DNA from: Notospermus geniculatus
Taxonomy: Eukaryota > Nemertea > Pilidiophora > Heteronemertea > Lineidae
DNA: 64,000 nucleotides
Reading direction: 5' to 3'
NCBI GenBank assembly: GCA_002633025.1
Contig: NMRB01001361.1
Coordinates: 119,629-183,628, forward strand
Shown in pieces: positions 11,248-23,250 of the stretch (positions within the stretch are counted from its first letter, which is position 1; each line of letters opens with the position of its first letter). The position numbers were made by a program, and so were the translations under genes. The notes beneath the pieces are model-generated. The model was not told the origin of the DNA and searched no databases. It was given only the letters and a program-made list of their open reading frames with translations.

Positions 11248-12309
11248 GTGAGTAAGCTGCTGACTCATTACGCCTCACGATTTCAATTTCCATTTCTTTC
11301 TTTTTGTCATCTTGAGTACATGTATGTGTAGGCCTATTGAAAAATCATCGGTCTGCGAAAATAAGGGGCGGGGGGAGGGGGGGGGGTGCCTCTGTATGTG
11401 AGCCTATTGAGCACTAGGTCTTAAGTCCTACTGTCAATGGCGTTGTGTTTGCAAAAACGTTCGTTGGCATTCCGAGTGTGCCAGTACAACTTGAGAATAC
11501 TTATTCACTTTGTTTAGCTGAGCAAACTGTGCTTCACTCTGGTACAAAATGGGATTCAGCGTCGGCATGATCCATCTGCATTTTATTTTTTATGGATTGT
11601 TCACCATGTACATACGGCAGCTGCTACGAACCTACTTGTGTATATACTAAAGTATGGATTTATAACAGTCAGATGACATCGGCATATTAGCCGAAGCTGC
11701 ATCTCTGGCTACACTGACAGCAAGGTTTTATAAAGCAGGAATCTTTCGGGCGTCGATTGTGACAAATCATCGACTATGCGACTGCCTAAAGTACTGGCTT
11801 ATCACAAACCAAACATTGCAACACTTCTTTTAGTCTGGACGCAAAACCCCCATTTTTTAGAAAGTGTCCTTTTTCGGAAAACAGCACTTTCTCTCCATTT
11901 TCCAGGACATTTTTGGCCCTAGTTTCAGAATCCGAGGGGTGCCACTTTGGCAACCTGTGGCATTTTGAGAAAATCGCGTTACCATGGCAACGGGCTCAAA
12001 TATGTGCGTTTTTTGTTTAACACCCATTTCTCCTGTCTTACCGGTAGGATTTTGAAAATTCAAACGGCTGTTCATATAGTCCATTATCCCATTGATCCTT
12101 TGCCAGTACCAATTTAAGGGACAGATGTCAAGGTCATAGAGAAAGGTCAAGGTCAAATAGAAATTTGACGTATTTTCTCCGTCACACAAGGAAATGCGAT
12201 TTGTTTTAAGCATGATATTTTATGTTTTATTATAAACTAGCATGATACCCATGGCGAGCACACGCACAGGGTGCATGTGGTCAGAGGATGGCATAAGTGG
12301 TAAAAAAAG

Positions 12310-15113
12310 TATAATGGCACCATAAGCAGTAAGGGTGGCCANTTCACCTTTTCCCCATACTACCTGTCTAGGAATTAATGCCCTGGGGTAGTTGTACCCA
12401 ATAAGGAGGCCAACTTCGCATGGCTGTAGGGGTTAAATTTCTTCAGATATGTGTCGCAGATGAGGCCATTGATTGGCTACTTCCGGTGTGGGAATGTGTG
12501 ACCGGTCATTTGGAATGGCATCACGGGTATAGGCAGGTGGTAAGGCAATCATAACATCTTGGTCCACTCCTCTAACCATGAGCCCATAAACCTTGGTTGT
12601 TGCGATGATCTGGGCCCAGTTGCACAAAGAATCTTAAGTCTAAGAAAAAACTTAAGTCTGAAATGAAGTCATCCGATTTGCTGAAACCTGGTCACATGAT
12701 GACTTAAGTCGAACTTTAGACTTAAGATTCTTTGTGAAACTGGGCCCTGGTTTTCAGCTGTCATCGTAGATAGCTTCAACGTAGTTTCCACGCCTTGGAT
12801 TCCAAGCGTTTCCTTAGTATCCTCTAGAATGAACGTTGTATCTGATTAATTATCCAGCATGGCGTAGACCATGCCGTAGACCATGCATTCCTTATCAGGT
12901 TGATCCACGTAAGAGAATCAAACTGGTAAAATCATGGAGGTTTTGCTGGGGCTCTCTTTTATAACTGGTCTTTGACAGCTCATGACCCTAGCGCCTTCTG
13001 ACTTCGGGTTATGGTACCGTTGCCTTGATTTTTTGGTTCGATGGGAGGGACTTTAGCTTTCTCCTCTTGATTGCTATCAGCCTCAGGTTTTCTATCTCCA
13101 TGGAGAAGAGTCGGATGTTGTTTCTCACAGATCCTGCATTTCAGCCTGCTTTTACAATCCTTTGACTTGTGCGCTCCTTTTTTCAGACAACCATAACATA
13201 ACCCTGTCTTGAAAACAAAGTCCTTTCTTTCCTTCAGAGACTTCTTGCCAAAACCTTCACACTTGTCTAACTCATGCTTCCCTTCGCAGAAGTGACAGCT
13301 TCTGTTTCCCGCTCCGTTTTCAACTTTCTTTGACACCTCAGATGTCTCAGTGGAAAGTGTTCTTGCCCCGCCTCCCTTCTCTCCTTCCTTAAAGGCCTTT
13401 GTCTTGGTAAACTCACCACCAGTCCTCCCACTTTTCAAGGACTGTACTGAGGAGATTGGGTTACACGCTATTTCTGCTTCTTCTTCCATGAAAGCCAGAA
13501 ACTCATCAAAGGGCGGGTATACTTCATGGTTCTGTTTCCAACGGAAGGCCTTTCTGTTCCACCTACTCACTAACCAGTCTGGCAGTTTTTCCAGGATTTT
13601 TCGGATTTTCCCTTTCATCGTTCAACATGAACAACTGGGAGTTTTCCATCCTCATCGCTATGCTGCACTGTCGCAAGAAGTCTGCAAGTTCACGCAAGGC
13701 TATACCATCGCTTGATGGAATCCTAGGCCAATTTTGAAGCTTTTCCCTGAAGGCATTTCCAATAGCGAACGTGTCCCAAAAACGTTTCTTCAGCAATACC
13801 CTAGCTTCGTTGTATGCGTTTTCATCGTTGACAAGGAAGTATCCTTCAACAGCTTCCTTAGCTGGACCACCCAAGTAGCGCCACAAGTAGTGCATCCTTT
13901 CAGCAGGAGGCACTCCGCTGCTCTCAATCAGGGTCTGAAACGCTGCACTCCATCCTGGATACTCACGCGGATTTCCTGAGAAGACACTCGGTTCTGGGGT
14001 GGGAAGACGATTTAAACTTACCTGTTCCGCAAATTTTTCCATGAAACCTTGGAACTCTGAGTGCTTCACCACTGACTCAGTAGGGGTCATACCATCATTG
14101 TTTATCGCGCTCTGTTCCACCTTGCATCCTTCCCTGGGTGTGAAGGCTGGCGCAGCTACATTAACTCCAGGCTTAGGCGCTGTTTCTTCAGGATGACGGC
14201 CGCATGTGCTAACACTCTGGGCTGGTTTGGTCGCCTTCATCTCAACCTTAGCCTCGTGAAAGTCTTCTTCCGACGTGATTTCGTTCTTTATGACTGGAGC
14301 CGAATTAATAGCTTTCTCCGCAAGTGCAACATCAGGCTTCGGTTCGTACGTCTTGGGCGTCACCTGCACCATGGAGGTCTGCGCCAGCATCTGCGCTCTC
14401 GGGCTGACGTCGATTTCTTCGTTTCCACCACATGCTCGACTGTCTTCTACAAACTTGCTAACTCGAGCCTCGTGTTATTCGTGGCTCTCCCTTTCTGGCA
14501 ATGCAAGGTCCTCCACGTCCACAGACTCTTCAACTTCCTGTATAGCCTCCAACTCCGCTTCTGCCATTTCCAACTGAGTGACAGCTTCCAATTTTTCCAG
14601 TTCGGCCCTTTTCTTTGCAACAGTGTCCATGTGCTTGATCTTCACCTTAAGTTTTGCAGCTTGGGTTGCTACTTCCACACGCTTCGAAGCAGCAGACCTA
14701 CATGTGGTTCCCGTCCTGCTCGAACTAGTTACAGATTTGGATTCCGTCCCCAATGCTAGTTTTATTTCCCGGATAATAGCGTTAAGGCGTTTCAAAATAT
14801 CGAAGTGGGCTTTTTCCAAGGACTCGTACTTGTCTGAATGATCTTTCAATGCTGAATTGTCCATAGGAACTGCAGATAACTGTTCATAACTTCTGGTGAT
14901 AGTAGAAAACTCCTCTTTGATTAAGTTCCTCTCCTTTCGCAAGGTTTGAAGAGCGTGATCTTCGTGGGTGGCCTCAGGCAGCAGGTCTTCAATTTCGGCA
15001 GCGTGCTTCCGCCAGGCTGACACAGCGCACCGGAAGTCCCTCTCTCTCTGCTGAATTAGTTTTCTGTCTGGTTCAGCAGAGGAACCTGACCACAGCGCTC
15101 TCAAACGATCCAT
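12310..15113 (-). pseudogene. Decayed BEL/Pao retrotransposon, gag to early pol
   Basis: The gag frame begins at 15113 (MDRLRALWSG), has a charged helical N-terminal region, then a capsid-like part with PEPSVFSGNPREYPGW and an alanine/arginine-rich core. It is broken by a TAA near 14475 and a frameshift near 13620. Three cysteine/histidine zinc knuckles follow (CHFCEGKHELDKC, CYGCLKKGAHKSKDC, CRICEKQHPTLLH). Next come a retropepsin-like fragment near 12890-12760 (YAMLDN, stop, SDTTFILED) and a protease-to-RT linker typical of BEL/Pao (RSHIPTPEVANQWPHL, then EVGLLIGYN to about 12320). RT, RNase H and integrase are absent. A 134 bp hairpin interrupts the protease region. LTRs were not identified. 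Confidence 0.88.
12613..12746. mobile_element. PIF/Harbinger-like MITE inserted in the BEL/Pao remnant
   Basis: GGCCCAGTTGCACAAAGAAT at the left is mirrored by ATTCTTTGTGAAACTGGGCC at the right. CTG flanks both sides (12610-12612 and 12747-12749) as a 3 bp target duplication. Removing the element rejoins the retroviral-like protease frame (TMTAEN then IIATTKVYG). GGGCC ends with a 3 bp duplication are typical of PIF/Harbinger MITEs; the class is inferred. Confidence 0.8.
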
Positions 15114-15639
15114 CGCAAGCCGCCGAATGTGGGCCTAAGCGCAAAACAAATGGGCTAAAGCTACTCTACCCTAGATCTTACCTGAAGAACAAACTCTTTT
15201 TGGAGGGACACCCTACCATTGCCATCCCATGAGGAAGGGGTAAGCAGATACCATGGCAGCTGAAATGTAAACAGGAACCATTCAAGTCTCAAGTTCAGAA
15301 TTTTAAAGTCCACCACACAACACGCCTAAAGTTCTTTGAAACACACAATGGTGATCCGACCTCCGAAGGGCAATTTATACCACAATGAAGATATGCAGTT
15401 CTTCAACAGTGAGTTTCTTAACACAGTCAGGTTCGATGAACGAGTAGTATCTTCGGTGAGCTTTCTAAGCATAAGAATTAAGACTGTGATGTGACCAGAT
15501 GGTCCACTATGTAAACATCACAATTTCTGCGCTAAGCTTTCGCTAAATGCACAGAACACGGGATACTTAGTTCCTCTGCAAGAACAGGTGAGCCTTTGTT
15601 CTCTTCAGCCAAGGGTGCGATTTCATTCGCTTCGTTTCC

Positions 15640-15775
15640 CCAGGAACGCAGGTGAGTTGTCATCAACGTATACAGGAACGCAGGCGAGTTGTCATTCAAC
15701 GTATACAGGAACGCAGGTGTGTTGTCGCAAACGTACATACAGGAACGCAGGTGTGTTGTCGCAAACGTACAGGCA
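15640..15775 (+). repeat. Tandem repeat, about 36-38 bp unit, four copies
   Basis: Units share CAGGAACGCAGGTGTGTTGT followed by C-rich or ACGTATA spacing. They lie upstream of the BEL/Pao gag on its own strand, where a 5' LTR or leader would be expected, but no LTR ends were seen. Confidence 0.7.
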
Positions 15776-16085
15776 TTGACTGATGTTTATCTACACTTTG
15801 TATCTTGAATATTTCAAAGACCACCGAACCAATTTTGATGCGGTTTGTTCCATATGAAAGGAAAACTTGTTGGTGACATTTCTGCATCAAAATTTTGGAA
15901 ATTTCGAAATATCAAAATTATGTAATTGCTTGTCAGAAAAAATCTCGAAAATCGACACCTTTTATTTTGTGATTATATTTTCATTTTTGTAGTAGTTCTG
16001 ATAGAAGGGAAGTTTCTAAGGATTTTGGTGCTAGTTTCATCAAAATCTAAGGGCTATGGCTATAGAAATCATGATCAACCTTACA
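15776..16085 (+). mobile_element. Truncated arm of the CAGTCATTGACA foldback family
   Basis: The segment follows the left arm of the 45387-46454 foldback: TTTATCTACAC, CTTGAATATTTCAAA, CGGTTTGTTCCATATGAAAG, ATTTCTGCATCAAAA, AAGTTTCTAAGGATTTTG. The other arm is missing, and family A sequence begins directly afterwards. Confidence 0.65.
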
Positions 16086-16153
16086 ATAGCAGGCAATGGT
16101 CCATATGCGTAAAGAAAAGCAAATGCTTTTTACCTGAAAATTGAAGCAATTAC

Positions 16154-17102
16154 TGTGACTGCCACCGCTAGCCTACCCCAAAGGACTCGACTGACTTCAA
16201 CGCTCTGAGTAGTTTTAGATGCTTTATTCACTTCTTGAGTCTTGATTGAGCCGTGAAATCTAAAGAATACAATATGAACTACATGTAATTCTACCTCCTA
16301 AGGTTGCAACAACTCTAAATGATTCTTATTACCAGCAACAAAACTCTAGGTCTAGTAACTATTCATTCTACCAACAGCGACACGCTACAGAAGGTGCTGC
16401 CATCTACCCGAACACCACCAAACTACATACAGCTCCACGTGCTCCACAGTGCGCGGTCACGTGACCAGCTCACGCATTTAAAACAGCGGTCATCTACAGA
16501 ATTTAATGATGCGACCTGACCAAAACCTCTCTAAATAATTCCATCGCCATAAACGCAACACATACAATGCGATCTTGGCCAGACAATTTAACATTTCAAG
16601 ACACGCCCTCGTGGCGGGAATTTTCGGAAATCACGCAGCAGACCTAGGCCTAACCTGACGGCCATAAAAACATTAAGGGCCGTATTCACCAAGGGTGATC
16701 ATCGCGCGATTAAGACTTAGACGCGTGTAACTTCACTAAATGCACACACTTCCACCATGCTTTTGAAGAAGGTACACGCGTCTAAGTCTTAATCGCGCGA
16801 TGATCACCCTTGGTGAATTCGGCCCTAAGTATTCAACTTATTTACACTCGCATCACACAGTTACCAAGATCTGTGAACGCTACAGGCTTCATACTTTCGT
16901 CACAACCATATTTCGCTTATAATTACCTCTTTGGGTGTCTTTTAAAATGCTAATGAAAATACGGAGGGCCAGCTGGTGGCTAGCCTAGGGAAATTCAATG
17001 GCGTAAATCGCAGCGCGCATGCGCAAAGATGCTCAGGCCTGGTACGGGTACGGTTCCGTATCCGGTTGTTTGCGGCTTTCTTAAAACTTGAGCGCATTTA
17101 CA
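16154..17102. mobile_element. Solo LTR, 949 bp
   Basis: The segment starts TGTGACTGCC and ends GCATTTACA, so it has the canonical TGT...ACA ends. It is flanked by a 5 bp target duplication ATTAC (16149-16153 and 17103-17107). The family A element at 9481 gives the uninterrupted site. A minus-strand AATAAA (16228-16223) near one end suggests minus orientation, but this is weak. No similarity to the BEL/Pao leader was obvious. A MITE at 16677-16825 lies inside. Confidence 0.75.
16677..16825. mobile_element. PIF/Harbinger-like MITE inside the solo LTR
   Basis: GGGCCGTATTCACCAAGGGT at the left is mirrored by ACCCTTGGTGAATTCGGCCC at the right. The stem continues through GATCATCGCGCGATTAAGAC. TAA flanks both ends as a 3 bp target duplication. 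Confidence 0.85.
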
Positions 17103-17670
17103 ATTACTTCCATCCGTATGCATAAAACCCAAAGTAAATGCTTTTGCTAAAATGCAATTGCTATTAGAAAAAGCAATTACTATTTACTTGTTCCTTTCTA
17201 GCAAATGCTAATTCTTTTGCATAATACTGAGCAATTGCTCCAACTGTAGAACCTTTGTAAACAAGCAAATGCTTGCAAGTATAAGCATTTGCTTTGAAGT
17301 AGAAGTTAAAGATTATGCATATGAAACCAAGTAATTGCTTTTACTTTTAATTTTGGCTTCAAGCAACTGCTTTTACTTTTTGCTTTTGCTAGAAGTAAAT
17401 GCTACATTTTATGCATACGGCCCAATGTATCTAGGACCTACAGTCATTTGCAAATGTTTAAGACCACTTGTCAATTTTTTGTTGGTTTTCCGTTAGTGTC
17501 CTGCTTTACAGGCATTATATCATTGAATGATGACGTAACATATTTTGGCCGGTAATCCATCACATCAGAGTAGTGCGATGAGTCCATATGAGTGTAAGAT
17601 TTTGCACAGGCAAGACTTGTAAGAGACAGATAGGGAAAAAGCCAATCCGAGTCAGGTTCAAAGGGCAAAA

Positions 17671-17733
17671 ATGGTGACCCTGCATCAAGAGGAGGGCTAC
17701 TCAGAATATCAAATCAGCAAGAGGATGTCATGC
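17671..17733 (+). pseudogene. Tc1-like transposase N-terminal fragment
   Basis: The frame reads VTLHQEEGYSEYQISKRMSC, the first helix-turn-helix of Tc1 transposases. It is cut by the element at 17734. A degraded mirror copy is in the right arm near 18000-18060. No catalytic DDE part exists in the window. Confidence 0.65.
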
Positions 17734-17995
17734 AGTGGCGGATCCAAGAGGGGGGCGTGCCCGGCGCACGCCCCCCCCCCCGTTCAGCCGCCGAGCACCA
17801 AAAATTTTGGAAGGCATATAATCAGACCCCTGATTTTCAGCAAAAAGAAAGTTCAATTTGGCCTGCCTAGGTGCCAGGAAATCGCGTTTCCGGCACTTTT
17901 ACCCCCAAATTTTCGGGGCTTCCTGCCTTCGGCGCTCAGGGAATGGAGTTTGCCCATTCCACGCCCCCCGTTCGGCAACTCCTGGATCCGCCACA
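17734..17995. mobile_element. MITE with GTGGCGGATCC ends
   Basis: AGTGGCGGATCCAAGAGG at the left is mirrored by CTCCTGGATCCGCCACA at the right. GTCATGC flanks both sides (17727-17733 and 17996-18002), which fits a 7-8 bp target duplication as made by hAT-type transposases. A C-rich/G-rich subterminal region and the word CAGGAAATCGC are shared with the element at 61867-62153. Confidence 0.75.
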
Positions 17996-18183
17996 GTCAT
18001 GCTGCAACACATCTTCTTGCCTTTTGACCCGGACCCGGATTGGCTTTCCCCCATCTATCTCTACGGATAAACTGTTATATAAGACTTGCTGGCACAAAAT
18101 CCTACACACATATGGCCTCATAGCACTACTCTGATGTTATGGATCACCGCCCAAAATGTATTATGCGATCTTTCAATGATATA

Positions 18184-18560
18184 AGCCGTGTTTACACCTG
18201 AGGAAATTGCCGGACCTGACCCGGCTCTGACCCGCCTTTTTGCGTTTACACCTATGAAAATCGGATCCGGATTAAAAATTGCCGGACTAATTTAGCCCGC
18301 TTTCGCTCGGCGGGTCTGATCCGGATTATACTTTAGCCCGGCAATTTCAAAGGTGTGGACAGAAAAATGCCGGGCTAAAACGTTTACTGAGCCCACCGAC
18401 AGGTGTCGGTCTGCTAAAATTGAATGGGTGGTGTGTCTATAAATAGCATGGCCAGCGTTCAATATCGTAAGACGAATAATAGGTGTGGACAGAAAATTCA
18501 ATGGATCCGGGTTAAATTCGAACCCGGGCTTGGAAAAATTGCATAGGTGTAAACACGGCT
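18184..18560. mobile_element. MITE with AGCCGTGTTTACACCT ends
   Basis: AGCCGTGTTTACACCTGAGG is mirrored by GCATAGGTGTAAACACGGCT, with ATA flanking both ends. The interior has a further hairpin built on GGATCCGG and GCCCGGCAATTT. The first 90 bases of a second copy are seen at 57452-57541, next to the N gap. Confidence 0.85.
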
Positions 18561-19304
18561 ATAATGTAGGCCTAATGCAGGGCACTGACAGAAAAAGCAA
18601 CAAAATTAACAAGTGGTCTTAAACTTTTGCAAATGACTGTACAGTGGTGGCCAAAATTATTCGAACAATAAATTAGTATAACTAACGACGTTACCGTACA
18701 AACTCTGGTTTCTATTTTTCACTTCTCAAAATTCGAAAAGCTGCATTCCTTTGAGGAAAATAAGAGTGTTTCATTGGTAGATTGATTGCCATTTCGATAC
18801 GAACATCTGAAATATCTGCTGCGTGCCAAGTGTCCGTGTCTGATAACATCGAGTTCAGCTGATAACTCCAAGCATTATCGCTCTCCTGTGGTGATATGCC
18901 GACTCAATCTGACGGTACCACTTGTAACCACAATAAGAAAATGATTGGTCCTGAGGAGGAATGGCAAGCGCCAATGATGGATCAGTACATTCCAGAAAGC
19001 GTCACAGTACTACGTACATGTTCATAAAAAACCGAATACGTGTAGGCCTATTGTACATGTAAAATCGCGTGTAGAACAGTGCTTGCGATTTCAAAAACAT
19101 CGTTTTCTTTATTATTGTAGGATCATGAAAACAATGAGAACATTGCCCGACAACACCACTCTGAAACGTGGTTTCGCACGGCCATATTCTGTATCCTTCC
19201 TTTTTGTCATCATGAAAAGTCTGATTCCGAAATGACGTTATCACCTTGGTGCTACTTTAGTATAATTTGAAACGTTGACAACTGTCTTCTTTCTATTTCA
19301 CTAG

Positions 19305-19423
19305 ACGAATTCGTCAAGTAATATCAAAGCCTTCATACACGCAGCAGGTGCTCGTAGGCTTCAAGATGGCGATGACATACTGTACAGGGTCTGCAAAGGA
19401 GATGAATCAGATTGCACGACGCA
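19305..19423 (+). CDS. Probable exon 2 of the secreted protein
   Basis: The acceptor CTATTTCACTAG precedes 119 coding bases that end at the strong donor GTAAGT. In the phase left by exon 1 (phase 0) the frame is open throughout: TNSSSNIKAFIHAAGARRLQ, DGDDILYRVCKGDESDCTTQ, with two cysteines and an N-glycosylation sequon (NSS). It exits in phase 2. The match in strand, phase and splice signals is the only link to exon 1. Intervening exons could exist within the 8 kb between them. Confidence 0.55.
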
Positions 19424-21780
19424 GTAAGTACATTAATTTCCTCCCATAGGTTTTATCTACACTTTTATCAAAAAACAGACCTGTTTCTCGCGGGTTTGTT
19501 GCTAAAATAGAGTTTGGGGTACATTTTTCCAAGGAAAGACGTTGAGAAACTTCTCTGAATCCGTCGCTTGGTGTGTCAAAATCATATGAAGTTGTATCAT
19601 AGTGAATATCTCTTTTTTTGTTGTTATTTGATCACGCCCTTAGCGGGGGGGGGGGGGGGTTTCCNCGCTGATCAAGGCACAAAGTTATGGAAAAATTATG
19701 CTGAACCGCGCACTCTCAAAGTTCTATAACCGGGTCCTAATCATGCAGGATGCCGTATCCACTCCTGGCACAAATATTCCTCTGATACAGAAATTTCTCA
19801 GGTTTTCGTCACGGAAATGTCGAAAATTTGGTTTTGGGGAATTTAAAGCCACGCAGGCAACTATTTTGGGGACACTCACGAGGCTACGAGAACTCTGACT
19901 GCATTCTCCTAACACTTTGAAAATACCGTAAACTTCAATACAGAGGTACTTTAAGATTCATATAAAGGACCAGGGTACACATACATGGACAACGTTTCAA
20001 ACTCTTCCTGGTATCGTTACCATTTAAGGTAGATACGCCTCCAATACACAGAAACACTGTTTGCTTTGATTAGGAAGTCATGTCGGTGACATAGTTGAAC
20101 AGATGAACCAATCAGGGACATTTTTGACCTGTTGTCCGTCCATGGAATAAAGTTGTGGGGAATTCCAGATATACAATATATTTACACAGACCACACCTCT
20201 CTTTGTCTGTATACGTCCCTTTTGGCAGGCGTGTACCTGTCGCTAAAAGTTTTAGCTGTACATGTATATACATGTATCAGGTCACATTTTGATCGACGGT
20301 GCATCTTGTGATATATAGGCCTACATGAATATTTTGGGGGCGAAAAACATAGGCACCGTCGGTGTAGCAGAGGAAAAGATCCCTGAAATGTAAAAGCGAT
20401 CAGCGCTTCCCCCGCGGATACATTCCGCTTGCCAGTAGATCGGCGTAGGATAGAAGTCCGGTAAAGGCTACTCTCCCTGGTGACGGGTGGTCCGGAGCCC
20501 GCATCAAGGAGCAACAATGGTGTTCCTTGGAAAAAAATGTTACAGTGTTTGGCAAAACGATCAGCAATCAGGCTGTTTCTAAATCCAGAAAAAACACCAC
20601 ATCATTTGTTCATGCGATGTTTGAAAGGACTGTAAATGACGATGTAATTTCGATTGTATCTTGATCACGAATTTATTTCGATTGACGATGACGATTTATG
20701 TTACACGATGTTCGAATGTTTCTCTAGTTCTATATCGATGATCGATGACGATGGACGATGTTAACTCTTCGAATGTTCAACTGTTTCTAACTCTCTACCT
20801 AACCAACTACAATATTCTACTGATACAAGGAAGTTGAAGTTGCATAACATTACACCACAATACTGCTAAAAGGGCTGTGAACAGAGTCAGCTCATCAGGA
20901 GGCCTGGGCTAGCCAGCTATGTAAACATGATGTTCTCTGGAAGGGTCTTAAGGAGGCTCCAGGAAGTCTGCTATTAATGATTTATGAACACCACAAAGCC
21001 AGGCAACGGGATATTTTCTGTGAACGCTTAATCCCAACGCTTTTTATAAACATCATCTGGGAGCTTTGAAAGGGTTGCTACAAAAATTACATAATAGGTG
21101 GTAAACATCGAGCTAACGAATCTTCCCAGATGTTTGTGTTAAAGCTTAAAACTACAATTCTAATTACATATACACTGTAAGTCTAAAAAATATTACAATT
21201 CTTCCCAACATACCCCCCTTCCTGATGTAACTACATGNCTGTTTCGGCGAAAAGCCATCGGCAAGAATCCGCCGCGTCAGCCTAACATAAAATTGATCAT
21301 GTTGATTGTTATCTTTTGGGCTTTCAGCTGACAGACGACCTTCACCTTGGAGGACGTGCAAGAAACACAGACACCGTGGATTAAGATACGGTCTCAGGAC
21401 GATGGAAGGGAATCTGGGATAGACTGCTGAGTCCGGAACAACACGTCGACGATTCATCAGTCGTACAGTACCTCACAACCAATGGCAGTGACGTGTTGAA
21501 TTCGTCGGAACGGGAATTCCATTATAAACCAACCTTGACGTACCGGTACCATTTAAGACGATGAATGTAACAGACGACTACTTTTGTCCGTGCGTTTCTG
21601 CGTTCTGATCTGGCATGATACCTTATACAAAAATGTATACGAATATATAAAAGTCTGTTTAGGGAAAAGTCCGACGTCCTCTGTGCCATTGTTCACGTCA
21701 TTCGTCGGCCCGACTGAGCTGATGTCCCTCGTGCTGAACATTCAAAAAGCAATGCAATTTTATGCATCCTCGTGTAGTGT
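19424..21780. other. No gene recognised; scattered old repeats
   Basis: A G tract with a single N lies at 19646-19665. The segment 19790-19930 resembles 62880-63060 (ACTCACGAGGCTACGAG and CTCCTAACACTTT-like words in both). GATGACGAT-rich sequence occurs at 20680-20760. A third exon of the secreted protein could hide here but is not visible. Confidence 0.4.
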
Positions 21781-21912
21781 AAAGCCGGTTACAGACTGAC
21801 GTTCTGCCAATCAGATTCTTCGGTAGGTGTTTCGGTCCGTGTTACCACCTCCCTGATTGGTTGAACGCTTTCCCGACGCGTTGTTAACGCGCCAGTCTGT
21901 CACTGCCTTAAG
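21781..21912. mobile_element. Short MITE, GCCGGTTACAGACTG ends
   Basis: AAGCCGGTTACAGACTGACG is mirrored by GCGCCAGTCTGTCACTGCCTT. The same terminal words bound the element at 52838-52992. Confidence 0.55.
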
Positions 21913-23078
21913 TTTATTATTCAGCGTAATTTGCGCATTGGTAAATTTCGCTAACGCAGCACCCGTATTGGAGGCTGCAGATGAAAGAGTGACGGTGTGT
22001 GTCGTTAACTTCCAGCGAACCACACGACGGTGTTGGCCGGCAGGTATATGGCATGACACGTGTTGCAATATTCGGTGAAAAACCATTTTATGAAATGAAA
22101 TTTTACTTAATTAACTTAATTTATGACTTTATGACTAAACTTCACTCAATAAATGCGAAAAATTTTCTGATTATGACTGAATAAGAGAAAAATGTAGTCT
22201 CGTAAACGATTTTTTACAATAAGTCCCTTATGGGTCACCGTGATGATACAATTTTGGTAAAAAAGCCAAACGATTTTATTCAATAATGATGTCACGTTTT
22301 GAAACAAGGCATTTTATTGGGTGAAATATTTAGGCCATCATATTGAATAAAATCATAATTCATCAAATTAGATTGTATTTCATTGAAAGAACTTTCTTTA
22401 CCGAAAATGCAACACATATCATGCAATTGGAGAGGGTCTTTTTCAAATTTAACTTCTATCGCAGAAAATCGAGTTTGACAGTCAGGAATATGAATGAAGT
22501 TTGGCCACTGCTGTACCTATGTTTACATTACCGCGTATTGTATCTGATCAGGCCAAGTGCCCGGGGTAAATAGTTTCCTATTGTTATGCATTGATGTCAA
22601 GAGTTTGTATATACAATGATAACAAACTTGAAAATAAAACAATACGTGGTCATTCCTGATGTATTATCTTGGCGTATTTTGGACAACAGGAAAAGGTTCA
22701 AACTATTATATTCACGCGTCGTGTCCTAACTTCCTAAAAGCAAAACTATTATCAGTTTTGGTTCAGACGTACTCATCGTTATTTACAGACAGTAAAAATA
22801 CGGGAGAATCCCACTTACCTCATATTGGGGCAGAGTTTTAAATGGCTAAGTCCGTCAAATTTATGACTAGATATAAGAAGGGTACAGTAGGTGAAAGAAT
22901 ATTACAGTAGTTAAGAATACGTGAGCCTATACAGGTAATAAGCTTAATCATTTTTGCTTTTTGAACCTCAGAGGTGAGCTAAAAACCAATAGGCCTACTG
23001 TTCGAAAATATGTGCTTAGAACAAGAACTGTTTGAAGGTGTACCAAAAAGAACTCTCACTATCTAATTATTGAATAAT
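21913..23078. other. No gene or element seen
   Basis: AT-rich sequence with short non-coding frames only. Confidence 0.4.
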
Positions 23079-23250
23079 GGGCCGTATGCATAAGAATAAA
23101 GCATTTACTTCTAGCAAAAGCAAAAAGTAAGAGCAGTTGCTTGAAGCCAAAAGTAAAAGTTAAAGCAATTACTTGGTTTCATATGCATAATCTTTTACTT
23201 CTACTTCAAGGAAAATGCTTATACTTGACAAGCATTTGCTTGTCTTCCAA

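Larger units (their letters stand above)
16090..17430 (-). mobile_element. Word-repeat MITE (family A), split by a solo LTR
   Basis: The left piece (16090-16153) and right piece (17103-17430) together match the 9481 copy in reverse orientation, with ends TGGTCCATATGCGTAAAG and TTTATGCATACGGCCCA. The break falls at GAAGCAATTAC/TTCCATCC, where the uninterrupted copy reads straight through. Confidence 0.75.
17441..18639. mobile_element. Tc1/mariner-like foldback, 1.2 kb
   Basis: CAGTCATTTGCAAATGTTTA at the left is mirrored by the right end (CTTTTGCAAATGACTG), with TA on both sides. The arms are several hundred bases long and each carries the start of a Tc1-like transposase frame, so this is two 5' ends facing each other. 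Two younger elements (17734-17995 and 18184-18560) interrupt the arms. Confidence 0.8.

Noticed and set aside
13350-14841. Plus-strand frames opposite the BEL/Pao gag
   Set aside because: They are shadows of the gag frame on the minus strand and show no motifs.
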